Below, in pieces: positions 22,114 through 31,267 of a stretch of 64,000 nucleotides of DNA. Made by a program: the position numbers and the translations under genes. This stretch comes from Parapristionchus giblindavisi (lineage: Eukaryota; Nematoda; Chromadorea; Rhabditida; Diplogasteridae): contig CALSFV010000260.1 in assembly GCA_943737045.1 (NCBI GenBank), positions 434,001 to 498,000 on the forward strand. The letters run 5' to 3'. Position 1 is the stretch's first letter; the number at the start of each line of letters is the position of its first letter. The notes under the pieces are model-generated. The model was not told the DNA's origin. It searched no databases and saw only the letters and a list, made by a program, of their open reading frames with translations.

Positions 22114-22208
22114 TCTAGGACTCTGACACGCTCACCATTGACGTCGGTCGTGGCGAGCGAGTGCGCGCTACCGTCCTCACGGAGGCGCTCTTCAAGCCGA
22201 TCAACTAA
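340..22208 (+). CDS. DMGDH: Dimethylglycine/sarcosine dehydrogenase-family mitochondrial flavoenzyme, 5' partial, 23 exons in window
   Basis: Exons: 340-406, 666-760, 2751-2849, 3997-4071, 4638-4775, 5518-5673, 9426-9582, 9822-9913, 10254-10304, 10541-10618, 10838-10926, 13198-13351, 13715-13777, 13978-14082, 14414-14485, 14828-14944, 15785-15932, 16232-16317, 18161-18319, 21091-21152, 21553-21631, 21934-22017, 22119-22208. They join in frame to 771 codons ending in TAA. The first visible residues (DVVLLEKD) are the end of the FAD-binding Rossmann fold, so the presequence and GxGxxG motif lie upstream. The family's covalent-flavin His is probably the H in TSFHSPG (residues ~17-23). Further family motifs are WANDIARLSG, VEHQYAVV, GGLGKYLADWI, and in the C-terminal GcvT/folate-binding half KIWGRELTLDTNPYESGL and DFIGK. 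The family oxidatively demethylates dimethylglycine or sarcosine in mitochondria, passing methylene to tetrahydrofolate. DMGDH fits best (DTNPxExGL, DFIGK); sarcosine dehydrogenase or a PDPR-like paralogue is not excluded. Exon boundaries were called by eye from GT-AG sites and frame continuity. Confidence 0.85.
555..662. repeat. 27-bp minisatellite, 4 units
   Basis: Four head-to-tail units built on GAATGGTATTAACTACCGTA, the last running into the acceptor of the exon at 666. The TACCGTA core recurs in other introns of this gene. Confidence 0.85.
964..2280. mobile_element. 1.3 kb foldback (palindromic) element
   Basis: Two arms of about 655 bp are inverted copies around a centre near 1622, so the same 67-residue open frame is read from 1209 leftwards and from 2035 rightwards. 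Arms begin GGTATCGACGAAAAATGG. Weaker inverted similarity extends outward (ACTATCCGAGAGAATT against the right flank). It fills most of the intron 761-2750. No transposase is visible, so it is non-autonomous. Confidence 0.85.
2317..2510. mobile_element. MITE, CATACATGGGC termini
   Basis: Termini CATACATGGGC and GCCCATGTATG with a C-rich interior (GGGGGCATTC repeats). It directly follows the foldback element. A 53-bp internally deleted relative is at 23766-23818. Confidence 0.7.
3349..3402. repeat. (ATT)n microsatellite
   Basis: About 18 uninterrupted ATT units inside the intron 2850-3996; the rest of that intron shows no recognisable feature. Confidence 0.9.
4453..4540. mobile_element. MITE, CATAGGTCGAA termini (family A)
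   Basis: Starts CATAGGTCGAAAAGTG and ends TAGACCTATG, with an internal CCTGACCGGATTTTGAAAAC. Other family members: 9952-10071, 12157-12360, 13373-13616 and their duplicates. Confidence 0.75.
5267..5470. mobile_element. MITE inserted inside an (ATT)n tract
   Basis: Termini CATACATGGGC / GCCCATGTATG. ATT units abut both ends (5217-5266 and 5471-5511), as if the element landed in the microsatellite. The right ATT block runs straight into the splice acceptor TTTTCAG of the exon at 5518. Confidence 0.75.
6364..6897. mobile_element. hAT-like non-autonomous element, 534 bp, 8-bp TSD
   Basis: Termini CAGGGCTGGGA and TCCCAGCCCTG are flanked by a perfect 8-bp direct repeat GTGCCAAT (6356-6363, 6898-6905). 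The interior is full of ACACAAAA repeats and has no open frame. CAGGG termini with 8-bp duplications are typical of hAT-superfamily elements. Confidence 0.85.
7048..7112 (-). repeat. tRNA-like A/B-box fragment
   Basis: Minus strand reads CCGGATAGCTCAGATGGTTC then GAATTCGG, resembling an A box run into a shortened B box. A plus-strand partial match (CCGGATAGCTCAGATG) is at 6322-6337. Too short for a tRNA; perhaps a SINE remnant. Confidence 0.4.
7257..7700. mobile_element. 444-bp palindromic MITE
   Basis: CTAGGGAATGGTTT at the left, inverted at the right (AACCATTCCCTAG). Arms of roughly 190 bp include GAATGATCGATTTTTAATCG and its inverse. The outermost CTAG is itself palindromic, so the exact target duplication cannot be read. 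Confidence 0.8.
8354..9200. mobile_element. hAT-like non-autonomous element, 847 bp, with nested MITE
   Basis: Termini CAGGGGTGTACGGG and TCACACCCCTG lie between GTGAGGGC (8346-8353) and GTGAGGGG (9201-9208), an 8-bp duplication with one mismatch. Arms are rich in CGGGAAATTT. A second MITE is inserted at about 8664-8995. Confidence 0.8.
8664..8995. mobile_element. Nested MITE, TACGTGG termini
   Basis: Left TACGTGGAC, right GCCCACGTATG, interior with GGGTCGG/GGCGGG patches as in the family at 64-262. It sits inside the hAT-like element and is therefore younger. Confidence 0.55.
9324..9425. repeat. ~33-bp minisatellite abutting a splice acceptor
   Basis: Units of AGGAGAAGTTTATTGATTGATT alternate with variants; the last unit supplies the TTTCAG acceptor of the exon at 9426 and resembles its first bases (CCCAAGGAGAAG). 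Confidence 0.6.
9952..10071. mobile_element. MITE family A (copy 1)
   Basis: CATAGGTCGAAAGTATG to ACGGCTTATG with two CCTGACCGGATTTTGA blocks; intronic. Duplicate at 36476-36595. Confidence 0.7.
10316..10520. repeat. CTGATTATCGTATCC minisatellite
   Basis: Alternating short units of the form CTGATTATCGTATCC and CTGACTACTGTATCC fill the intron between exons 10254-10304 and 10541-10618. Duplicate at 36840-37044. Confidence 0.75.
11738..11991 (-). pseudogene. Captured terminal exon (acidic/basic nuclear-type protein tail) in a palindrome loop
   Basis: On the minus strand a good acceptor (TCATTTCAG) is followed by 254 nt of open frame ending in TAG. The 83 residues run from a basic segment (SIKSRRKSTRNTR, RKRRRSESDEE) into a strongly acidic one (MEDDVFEGENAEDDEDEF) and finish ...ETIAAGIDSIFDR. 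Composition and phase (2 nt completing a split codon) are what a real last exon looks like. No convincing upstream exon or donor was found. It lies between the arms of the inverted repeat 11061-12890, inside an intron of the plus-strand dehydrogenase gene. Family unknown. Confidence 0.55.
12157..12360. mobile_element. MITE family A with expanded interior (copy 1)
   Basis: CATAGGTCGAAAAGTATG to TTCGACCTATG; the CCTGACCGGATTxTGA block occurs about four times. It lies in the loop of the 11061-12890 element. Duplicate at 38678-38881. Confidence 0.75.
13373..13616. mobile_element. MITE family A interrupted by a MITE of family B (copy 1)
   Basis: Outer element GTAGGTCGAAAAGTGCG ... TTCGACCTATG. 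Inner element 13411-13551 runs from GGCCGTATCCATGAA to its near inverse TTTCATGGATACG and has two TGACGTCA palindromes (13453-13460, 13507-13514). Duplicate at 39895-40138. Confidence 0.75.
14976..15092. mobile_element. MITE family D (copy 1)
   Basis: AAAGG near the left and CCTTT at the right enclose inverted CAATGGTCTCTTCA / TGAAGAGACCGTTG arms. A sibling is at 21749-21868; duplicates at 41499-41615 and 46949-47068. Confidence 0.65.
15700..15770. repeat. (ATT)n microsatellite next to a splice acceptor
   Basis: ATT units with one interruption, ending 15 bp before exon 15785. The copy-2 tract (about 42230-42281) is shorter by roughly 10 bp. Confidence 0.85.
16045..16171. mobile_element. MITE family F (copy 1)
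   Basis: CATACATTTTCGACGCCTTC at the left; TGTGAGG and AATGTATG at the right. Relatives with GTGAGGGCGCCGAAAATG ends lie at 35991-36169 and 36244-36337. Duplicate at 42557-42683. Confidence 0.6.
16321..17765. mobile_element. 1.44 kb Tc1/mariner-like foldback element (copy 1)
   Basis: CAGTAGCGATGAAAAGTATT and its near-perfect inverse bound two arms of about 700 bp; TA flanks both ends (16319-16320, 17766-17767). TA target and CAGT termini suggest Tc1/mariner mobilisation. No transposase frame. The left TA overlaps the GT donor of the exon ending at 16317. Duplicate at 42833-44274. Confidence 0.85.
18907..19100. repeat. Dispersed repeat rich in GCGCACAGCCTTGC
   Basis: Several copies of a TGCGCACAGCCTTGCxT motif. 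The inverted relative at 35787-35985 lies in the single-copy spacer. Nature unknown. Confidence 0.5.
19363..20241. mobile_element. hAT-like non-autonomous element, 879 bp, only in copy 1
   Basis: Termini CAGACATGG and CCATGTCTG, each followed inward by a TTATCCCA-type inverted block, between perfect 8-bp duplications TTGTGAGG (19355-19362, 20242-20249). The uninterrupted sister unit reads GAGGGTTGGAGC here. Interior has repeated TCTGTCGGTACGCGA motifs but no long frame. Confidence 0.85.
21749..21868. mobile_element. MITE family D, second member
   Basis: AAAGGGAGAGTGACC ... GGACCCTTTAA, same inverted arms as 14976-15092. Duplicate at 46949-47068. Confidence 0.65.
22085..22112. repeat. (AAT)n tract next to a splice acceptor
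   Basis: About nine AAT units end six bases before exon 22119 (acceptor ATATCTAG). Same length in copy 2 (47285-47312). Confidence 0.85.
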
Positions 22209-22635
22209 TCAATCGATAATATGACCCTTTTGCACCCACCACGACCCACTTTCGGATACGGTAATCATCATTCCATCCCCGCCCCCCATTTGTCATCGTG
22301 TATAATCAATCCTTCAAGAGTGCGGTGTATTAGATTCTTCCCCGCGGTTACAAAACAAATCGATAACATTCCAATCCACATATTTCGTTGTATTCCATCA
22401 CGTATAAATGGGACGTATTACCGTATGCCGATTTATCGATTTTTGATTCTATCGATTCCCCCCTGACCTACCGTAGGTATCAGTTACTTTACCCTTCCTT
22501 CGCCCCCAGCCCCCAGTAAGAAGACATGGTTTGACGGTATCATTTTTGACTCGCTTATCGGTTTAGTTGTGTAGTGTTCTCAATGCAGATTATTCTATTG
22601 TAAAGTAATGTACAGAGCTTTGTCTAACGTCTAGA

Positions 22636-22641
22636 AATAAA
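22636..22641 (+). terminator. Putative poly(A) signal of the DMGDH-family gene
   Basis: AATAAA 428 bp after the stop codon and 192 bp before the next gene's ATG. Duplicate at 47836-47841. The 22209-22832 interval otherwise shows no repeat or gene. Confidence 0.5.
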
Positions 22642-22832
22642 ATGATTCGTTGCCACCACACATACTTGCATGAGAAGCGTTGTTGTTTGTGCTGTGTAAA
22701 TACTCACAGGTTGATTCGAATACCTACAGTAACCTATCTGTGGCAGTACCTCTTGATCATTGACACACGGGTATACTGTAGCTACAGTAAGCTATGGGAC
22801 AGATACAGTAAGTGTGGTGATTTTGTAGTAGC

Positions 22833-24840
22833 ATGTCGGATGAGGACGAAGCGGGTATTCCTCCAGACGCGCTCAAGACATCGAATGCCAGGTTTGCATT
22901 CAATATCGATCGTCTGGAGAAGAAATACGGTGCGATGAAGCCGTCTGTAAGTTTTTCTTGATCATTTATCAATAAATGATTGAAAAAAATCGCTGATATA
23001 CTGATAAAATCGGGTATTAGTAATTCAAAATTACTATAAAGTAGAGCGAGATTGTTCGTCGATTATTTATTGATATGTCAATTGACATAACAGGAAATCC
23101 TGAAATCTCACAACGTTTTGTGCTGCGATGATCAATTATCGATTGATTGTAATTTCAGGACGTGGGCATAGATCTGTGCACCTTCGACATGGAGGGCGAG
23201 GACAAGGAGGTGCGGGCGTCGTTCAAGAAGCTGGCCGGAGTGGGCACCAACTTCTCCTTCGCCACCATGAGCACGCCTGTCGTGGCTAAGGTCGGATGAT
23301 TTCTAAGATATCCAGCTAACAATCGAGAAAAGGAACTTGATTTCTTGACACAAAGTTTTTTCAAGGCAGTAAGAGCGGTCATTGAAACATCTTCTCACTT
23401 TTGTGTGCTGTTCGCTTTTTCTTCCACCCTCTTTCTGTCGCACCATGACCGCTCTCGTTTCGCTGCGGTTCGTGTGGGCCTATGGTTTTATAATGTAAAT
23501 AAATAGATATTATAAACACGTTATAAATCGCTTATCCTGCATTATGTTGTACCGAAAGCAAACAATAAATACCCTGATTACAGGTTGATCTCGAGTCGCC
23601 CCAGCTGGTGGCCAAGTGTCTCGTGCTCAACGACATCTTCAAGTCGACGCAGCGGGGTTCGACCGCACTACCCGCTCCGCCAGTCCGACTCTCGCTCCCC
23701 GCCCCACCCACACCCCTCACCATGACCCTCAGGTCGAGGTCTAAGGTACGGGTTTATGTCTCCACCATACATGGGCGCCCCCTGTAGAATCGAGCTCCAG
23801 GTACCCAGCCCATGTATGGTCTCCACACATGAGGCGATATGCGTGAACCTGACAAAGGACAAAAAGTTTGTCGACAAATGTGGCGTCACAAAGCGCTCGT
23901 CGACATTCGTGCACTCGGCCACAGACTAATATGGTTCGGTCTAAACGAAGAATGTCTCAATAATTACCGGTTGACTCGAACGAAGGTGTTGACCTAAATA
24001 TCGATGTGGCGAAGTGTACCTTGTAGAAAGGCATTGACGATAAAGATATTGCTATTCACTATCATGATTAGCCTTCCCTTACTTTTCCAACGACCTCTCA
24101 TCACTATATCAGATTTAAAAAAAAAACAATAAAGATTTGTCTACGGTCAGTCTTTATTATTTATGTATCACTACTTATCATTGTTTCCTTTAAGGCTCTC
24201 GTTCTCTCGGATCGTCCGGGTCCATCCGGATCAGGCGGTCTCAGCGGCGCGGACGTGACGCCCGCGCGACCGCGTGCGCGACGCGGCGCGCGTATTTCCG
24301 CCGTGTTGGGCATGATGAGTGGTGAGTGTCACTGTGCATTGTACATTGATTGTATGACATTGTAGAATAAATAGTTCACGGGAACGAAGTTCATTAATTT
24401 TGGATAACTAATGGCTCTTTAGAAAAGAATGGAAACTCGAAATCGCCGAGTTGCCAAGCCTTACAATAGCTCCCGGAAAATCGAAAACGGAAACTCGAAA
24501 TTTGCGCTTTCGACTGCTAGTTTCCGAGGTCTAAGGAGGATGACATTAAAATAAAAATAAATTCCAAGTGTATTTCGGAATTTAAATTCCTTTTTTATTC
24601 GCGAAGGAAAAGCGCCATAAAGTTATGGTGTGATAATAATGATATTTTTTGTATGCACTAAAATGAATTAGTGAATGGACAGGAACATAGGATAATCAGT
24701 TTAATACAAGATCTGGTCTTTTTTTTAGATCAAACCTGTATCCGATATATTTGTAGTTATTTAAATATTTAATTTATTAAATTATTCCCAACTCGTCCAT
24801 CCCCGATGCGTTCATTTGAAGGACTAATAATAATAATAAC

Positions 24841-24906
<66 letters not shown>

Positions 24907-26924
24907 TATAGTAATAGAAAGGATTATTATTATTGTTAAAGAGAACGATGGCGGAGCGGAGGCTGCGAGTGGTCTGGTCGATCGAGGCCGAACCACCGCT
25001 GGAGCGCTGTTGGGCGCGGGCAGAATGGCTGACGCGTTGGAGGACGCGGATGACGCCGCGTCCGGATTCCAAGCGAAACCGGTGAATAAGGCGATCAAGG
25101 CGCCACCAGTGAGGAGAGCGATCATGGCGAAGGAGGAGAAGGGAGGAGGTGGAACGAATCAGAAGGTGAGAGATATTGATTTTTTAACAAAATCTATTAA
25201 TCACAATAAGTCAATCTTTATTAAATTCAGAGCCCATCGTTACATAGGGCATGGGTCGGGCAAAATAAAAAAAAATTGTGAATGAAGTTATTTGGGATGG
25301 GGGGAGGCATACGGGTATAGTTGCCATCGGTGTTGAATGCAGGAGAGTAATCTCGTTTTGTCTGGTTCAGGGGTATATGTTATATGAACTAGCTTGGAAA
25401 TTTCTGCTCTGATTAAAGGTGTTTTTGTTGCTGAAGAAGAGTACTCCTCCTAAGGCGAAGAGGCGTAGTTCGCCTATTAAGAGAGGTAGGAAGAAGGGAC
25501 AGAAGAAGAAGAAGGAAGAGGAGGAGGAGGAGGAGGAGGAGGAAGAAGAAGAAGAGGATGGAAAGGACGAGGAGAAGGTGGAGGAGGAGGAGGGTGGGAG
25601 CGTGGATGATGATAATGGTAATTTTAATTAAAATATTTTTTTTTTTATGTTTTAAATTAAATGCAATTAAAATTGCTCATTATTTTTTCTTCTTTTAAAA
25701 TATATTTGTTTATCGTTCAATAAGTAACAATAACAGTCAATTGATTACAAATAAGTATGATCGGTATCCGTAGCAATGGCCATGGCCGATTTTTTCATAT
25801 ATGATGTACCTCGTTATGCGGTGTTACATTTTTCAAAACGTGCGCATGCCGTTACGTCTCCGTCGTTGTCCGTCGTTACGGAGTGCGCACGTTTTGAAAA
25901 ATGTAACACCGCCTTAGGAAGGATTCATCTTCTTGTTATTATTATTATTATTATTATTTTTATTTTTATTACTAGGTGGTGAAGGCGACGACGAAGATGA
26001 CGAGATCAGGGTGATCGGAGCTGTGGCCGGTCATCCGCCCATCATTGACGAGGAGACTGGCAGGCACTTGGTATTGATCTTTGATCTTTGATCTTTGAAC
26101 TTTGATCTTTGAACTTTGGTGTTTAATCTTTGATTTTTAATGAAAGTTACTCACTAGTGTTAGTGGTTGTATATGCCATGGTTCCACTATGTACACTGTA
26201 CTTTTGTGATTAAGGGTACGGTATATGCATCGATCTTGAAAGATGCAGTATGCCAATCATGTGTCCTCATTCTTGGTTACAGTATGACTCTGTCACAGGT
26301 TACGGTATTCTCAGGTTACGGTATGCGAGACGCGACAGCTGAAGCAGGCGCGCATCGGGCAGTGGATCGCGGAGACCGCACGACGATCGTTCGATCAGCT
26401 CGACGGATACGACAAGGACGCTACGGTGGAGTCGTTTGAGCGCAAGGTACGGTAGCTTTGGGCGCTCTTCATGGGATACTGTATTTGGGGTTAGACTACG
26501 GTCACTATGGATTGTTTGAATCAGTGTATCTTGCTTCCTGCATATTTAAATTATTGGTGCAAGATAGCGTGATGGTTACACTGTAACTCCAAGAAAATTA
26601 TCACGTCAAATAATACCAGCTTGTTCCCAATATTCTCATGTTTTTCTTGCGTTTCCCTATTTCGGTCCCCAACGATCCTGAGTGAATATTGATTACATAC
26701 GAGGGCTACACTATCGCTATGCCCGCCCACGTATGATTGATTATCACTGACAGAATATTGATTATTTCCAGATGCGCAGTTCGATCTCCTCCGCTCGTCA
26801 GAGGAACAGTCAGGAGCGAATGGGCCTTATCTCCTATGCGCCGAGAACCAAGAGAGGGCCCGCCACGGACCCTACTAATTCCGCTAGCGAGAAAGGATCC
26901 GCTAAGAAAAAGAAGAAGAACTAA
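22833..26924 (+). CDS. Uncharacterised charged, Lys/Glu-rich, probably nuclear protein, 9 exons, 445 aa
   Basis: Exons: 22833-22946, 23159-23290, 23584-23745, 24195-24321, 24942-25165, 25419-25617, 25976-26070, 26315-26446, 26772-26924; all phases agree and give 446 codons including TAA. The start is the first ATG after a pyrimidine-rich AG (22827-22828) and opens an acidic N-terminus, MSDEDEAGIPP. Residues 1-82 look globular, 83-136 turn Pro/Ser-rich, 137-253 are Arg/Gly/Ala-rich and low complexity, 254-319 hold a basic tract followed by an unbroken run of Glu, and 352-395 predict as helical with a basic face. The tail ends in a lysine cluster (AKKKKKN) that could be a nuclear localisation signal. 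I do not recognise the family; a chromatin or nucleolar role is inference from composition only. Two acceptors end TTTAAG and TTAAAG, and exon 8 has a duplicated acceptor, so these joins are less certain. An almost identical copy lies at 48033-52136. Confidence 0.7.
23766..23930. mobile_element. 53-bp mini-MITE followed by a family B remnant
   Basis: 23766-23818 keeps both CATACATGGGC ends of the 2317-2510 family with almost nothing between. 23850-23930 resembles family B (TTTGTCGACAAATGTGGCGTC, inverse arm degraded). Intronic in gene 2; duplicate at 48966-49130. Confidence 0.55.
24827..24907. repeat. (AAT)n microsatellite, copy 1
   Basis: Roughly 25 units before exon 24942. The copy-2 tract (50027-50119) is 12 bp, four units, longer. 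Confidence 0.9.
25816..25914. mobile_element. 99-bp palindromic MITE
   Basis: GCGGTGTTACATTTTTCAAA and its exact inverse form a near-perfect hairpin around a short CCGTCGTTGTC loop. It lies 62 bp before exon 25976. Duplicate at 51028-51126; distant relatives at 15171-15245 and 33117-33215. Confidence 0.75.
26075..26145. repeat. TTGATCT heptamer repeat
   Basis: Tandem TTGATCT/TTGAACT units just after the donor at 26071; duplicate at 51287-51357. Confidence 0.7.
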
Positions 26925-27139
26925 TCTGCATGAAACGCCAATGTTGCGGGTTTTAATTTTGCTTGTTTTACTGCCTGTTTTGCATCTTTCTCATGTCGTA
27001 TTTTATCCGTACCTCTTAACAACCATAAACGGGAAATACTTGTTAAATAGATATCAACGCTAATTGTAATACTTGTACCTTTATTAATGATTAACCTTTG
27101 ATTATCGATTTTTGTTTTTGAAGTTGTATGTTTTCGATT

Positions 27140-27430
27140 GAGTTGTGTATACTGTATTGCATATCCCATTTTATCGAATGATTTTAATAATTTGTGGGTG
27201 TATAATTTCGCATTCCCCCTGTTATCGATTGACTTTATGGGAATACTGTATCACATATCCCTTTTTATCGATTAATTTTATTGGGATACTGTATTGCATA
27301 TCCCCCTTTTACCGATTGGTTTTGTGGGTGTACTGTATTCCATTTCCCCTGTTATCGATTGATTTTATGGGTATGCTGTATCGCATTTCCCCCTGTTATC
27401 GATTGATTTTGTGGGTATACTGTATTGTGT
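27140..27430. repeat. ~47-bp minisatellite downstream of gene 2
   Basis: Six imperfect units each with ATACTGTATTGCAT, a CCCC(T)-rich stretch and TATCGATTGATTTT. It begins about 215 bp after the stop of gene 2. Duplicate at 52352-52642. Confidence 0.8.
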
Positions 27431-27542
27431 GACCCGCTCAATCGATCCTCGGCTCATTCCTTGTCAATCTTGTATGTATATGAATGTGTGTGTTGATGAT
27501 TGATGATGTTTTGTGCACTTTTCATTGCTTGCAACTTCTGTA

Positions 27543-27678
27543 TAGGTACGCATTAACGGTGGCGAACCTTTTGCCGACGACTGTGACGTCACGACCGTAG
27601 CCGGAGGCGTTTGTCGAAATTCCTTGTGACGTCACGTTTGTTGGCAAACCGTTTGCCACCGTTCATGGATACGGCCTC
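27543..27678. mobile_element. MITE family B (copy 1)
   Basis: Inner arms GGTGGCGAACC... and ...CCGTTTGCCACC, right end CATGGATACGGCC, two TGACGTCA sites (27584-27591, 27627-27634). Duplicate at 52755-52890. Confidence 0.7.
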
Positions 27679-28139
27679 TGGTGTTCGAGATTTGAATAAA
27701 TGTGTGAATGAAGGAACAAGATGCGTTAGTTGATCATGTGATGGGGACATGGGAACAGTTTAATTGTAATCTAATTTATCATCATTATAAAGATGTTTGA
27801 GCAAGTGAAAGTAATAAAAATTAAGCAAGCAGAAATGAGAAGACTTTCAAATTTAATGTAAAATAAATAAATGAACGAAACAAGAATAGGTTAAAAGTAG
27901 GACTTATCATCTTTGCATTTCACACATTCTTGTTCTTGTTCATTACAATAAATCGATCTTTTCGTCGTAGAGACTGATCTGGCTGAAGGCTACGCTTCAG
28001 GGCTGTGCACGAAAAAATTTCGAAAAATTGTTTAAAGCGTTCTGATTGCCCACGTTTGCGAGATATGGCGCATTTGTTCTGAGGAATCAGTAGAATATAC
28101 TCACTAGTTTCACTTGCACCTTACATCATAAAATAATAA

Positions 28140-28272
<133 letters not shown>

Positions 28273-28305
28273 TTTTAAACATTTGACATTGAACAACTTT
28301 ATCAG

Positions 28306-28862
28306 CTAATGGGTGTTACGTAGCTGGGTTGCCATGAAATTTCTCCATTCCGAACGATTGTGCCTCGCAATTTGCATGAATTGAGGACCAGCAGCCTTCA
28401 CGAAATCGTCCCTCCATCTCTTGACTGGGCGTCCCTGTTTCCTCTTGCAACTGGGGGTCCAATTGAGCACACTCAGCGACCATCGATCATGTCGCAGTCT
28501 CGAGAGCCTCTCTACCCACAACCACCTCCGTCTCTCCGCTTCCCTAACAACGTCCTTGAAATTTGTAATGTCACGGATTTGCTCATTGGATATTCGGTCC
28601 AGAATTGAAACCCCGAGAGTTTTACGTTCGAGTCTACGCTGGGCAACTGACAGCCTTTGCTTTTCACGTTTACTGAGATACCATGTTTCGGCGCCATAAA
28701 GGAATGCAGGGAGGACCACCCCATCAAACAGCCGTTTTTTCAAATACATTGGACAACCCCTTTTTCGGAAGAATTCCGAATATTTGAAGAATGCCCAGTT
28801 CCCTCTTCGAATTCTTCGGTGAATTTCACCCTCCAACCGTTTTGTTCCCAGAGTAATTTCCT
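28306..28862 (-). pseudogene. 5'-truncated non-LTR retrotransposon, C-terminal end of reverse transcriptase ORF
   Basis: The minus-strand frame encodes about 185 residues typical of the region after the RT catalytic core in endonuclease/RT non-LTR elements. It shows YGAETWYLSKREKQRL, the QRRLERKTLGVS(I)LDRI stretch, NEQIRDIT, and a terminal GRPVKRWRDDF followed by a Trp-rich end. Homology-like sequence starts near 28862; upstream is AT-rich filler, so the endonuclease and the catalytic YADD region are missing. The stop is followed after some 35 bp by a long ATT tract (28140-28272 on the plus strand), as expected for a short 3' tail ending in simple repeat. The apparent start in this frame is TTG, not a genuine initiation codon. 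Confidence 0.8.
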
Positions 28863-28974
28863 GTAATTTTAATAATTTAATAATTTAATAATTTAATAAT
28901 AATTTAATAATAGAGTAATTTTGGGCTTCATTTCCAACTTTTTCAAGCTTTATATTGGTTGTTTTTAGTCTCTA

Positions 28975-29188
28975 CAGCGTTTCTAGAGCGGAATCTAGCG
29001 ATGCGACGAGAGAAAAAGAGAGACAACACGCGCGAGAGAGAGTGCAGACAGTTAGACACACACGCGATGCAACACGCGACTCATGCAATGGCGCGGAGGA
29101 GAGAGACTCCGCCCCGCTCAGTTGATGCGCAATATTGGCATCTTGCCAAAAATTCTGTGTCCGCTCTCCCCACAGGGCTGAAACGCTG
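28975..29188. mobile_element. 214-bp Tc1/mariner-like MITE
   Basis: CAGCGTTTC and GAAACGCTG termini flanked by TA (28973-28974, 29189-29190), with inner inverted GAGCGGA / TCCGCTC. Duplicate at 54196-54409. Confidence 0.7.
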
Positions 29189-29220
29189 TAAAATGCACAT
29201 ATTATTATTATAAGAATGCA

Positions 29221-29331
<111 letters not shown>

Positions 29332-31267
29332 TTTTTTTATTCGTTCATACGAATTCATTATGCATTAGTAAGTCATACCTTATTCCGCAGGACTGCATTT
29401 TTACAGATCCCTAGTATGCAGTAGAGACCTCCAAAGGGGTAGTGAAACGAATATTGAAATGAGATTTGCAATTGGCCAAACGCCCTTTTCATTTTTAAAT
29501 TATATTTTCAGTTCTATTTTCTTCTATTTTTCAAAAAAAAGGCGAAATTTCGAAAAATTCGAAAAGTTCAAGTCAGGAGTGGAATTCCTTCCATAAAATC
29601 CACTACGGACGAAGGCTGAGCGACATCTTCGTGGGTCACTTCTGTATTCTTTCAGAGCTCTTATTGCTCGTAATTTTAAAGGATCAAAAAAGGAGAGATT
29701 CTGATGCACAACATAACATAACATAACATAACATAATTTATCAGGGGTCGCATAGTTGCGCTGATGAGGCGTTAGGGTGTCCAGTCGTCATCAGTTAGGC
29801 TCCACCAGCGTTGTCCAATTCTCTTCGTAATCTCGTTCCTCCTCTGATGCACAAGAACAACGCCAATAGCTGACTAAAAGACGATGACAGAAGAAGAAGC
29901 AGAGTAAAGATAGAGTACCCTTTTTACGACACTCCAGAATCATTGGCAACATTGCTTAGCACTAATTTGTTTTAAAATAATAAAAAAATAGTCCGAGGAG
30001 ATTATGCTTCGATTTCGTGTTAGTTTAGTACTGAACGTTCAGTGAGAGCTGATCTATTTTTCATTAAGGTTCTTCGATTTGAGTGAAAGATGTTTAATCT
30101 TCTTCTGGCATAATTTTTTAATTCAAATTTCTTTGCAACTCAAAGTATCATCATGTTTTCTGTACAATTGTAATGAGAACAGCAATAAAAATGCGATTTA
30201 TCGATTTTTATCTCGGACAATTATTTGCCGTAATAGATATCATCAAGGCCATCCTTCAAATCTTCTAAATCAGAATGCTTGTCGAACGGCCAGCTCCTGC
30301 AATTCGTTTATTATATTCTTAAATTTCAAGATCTTTACACTGTTCATATGGACCAATGAAAACGGGCCAAGCGCCTCGCATAAAAATTTGAAAACTTCGA
30401 GCTAAAGCAAAATTCGAACTTCACGATATGCATGTTTAGATGATGGTATGCGGTAACGAAAGGATGAGGAGAAAGGTATTGTCCGTATGAAATGTACTTG
30501 CATAATTGCCTTGCTAATGGTTGGTAAAACGCAGAAGTATTCAATCGATCAATCCCCCTTTACTTCCCTTCCCTCCTCGCACTCTCTTTGATCTACATCA
30601 TACATTTTCGCCCCACTTACAATCAGTTGTTTTTGCAAATTATAAACTGACCCGAAATTAGAACAAAACTGACCCGATCTACATCTCAAGTACTCGAAAC
30701 TGACCCGATCTTAGGTGATTCTTACTAATCTCGATCTCCCGCATATTCCTAGATGGGTCTCGAGTTTCAAAACTGACCGCATCGACAAAAAGTGTTCACT
30801 CACAATGTGGGTGCTCGAAAATGTATGATCTACATACGTGCTATCTCGCTTGGACTCTCTCTCCCTAAACATAGAAACACATCGTGGCTGTGGCTGGCTA
30901 CTCTTCTACCAAATAAACAAGTGTATTTTATACGGTCAACAATTATCGATCATATTTTGCGTGCGCTCTTCTTTCCGCATGAATATGTACTGTTTAATCC
31001 ATGCATGTTCAACTATATTCCATGATTTTTTTTTTAGAATTATTAAACACTTGATTTTGTGTGGCCGCTCCTAGTGTTCATCAATGCATATCCTTTTTGA
31101 ACAGTCGCGCAGGGGTTGTTTATGAAAGGAGAGCATTGCGCAAGGGGAGATGGGATGGATTAGGGTCCAAGGAAGCGATTTTATTGATAGTGCGAATTGA
31201 AAAGAAAAGGTTCTTTAATACGTTTGTGGCGAAGGGACTACGTGTTGAAGCAGTAAATATCTTACAG

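Noticed and set aside
24769..25125. Open frames rich in poly-Ile, poly-Asn, poly-Tyr or poly-Leu (also near 3210, 5172, 15596, 28972, 50006, 54193, 54437)
   Set aside because: They are readings of ATT/AAT microsatellites in different frames; no gene model or family supports them.
27145..27432. 95-residue Tyr/Ile-rich membrane-like frame
   Set aside because: It is the translation of the 47-bp minisatellite downstream of gene 2.
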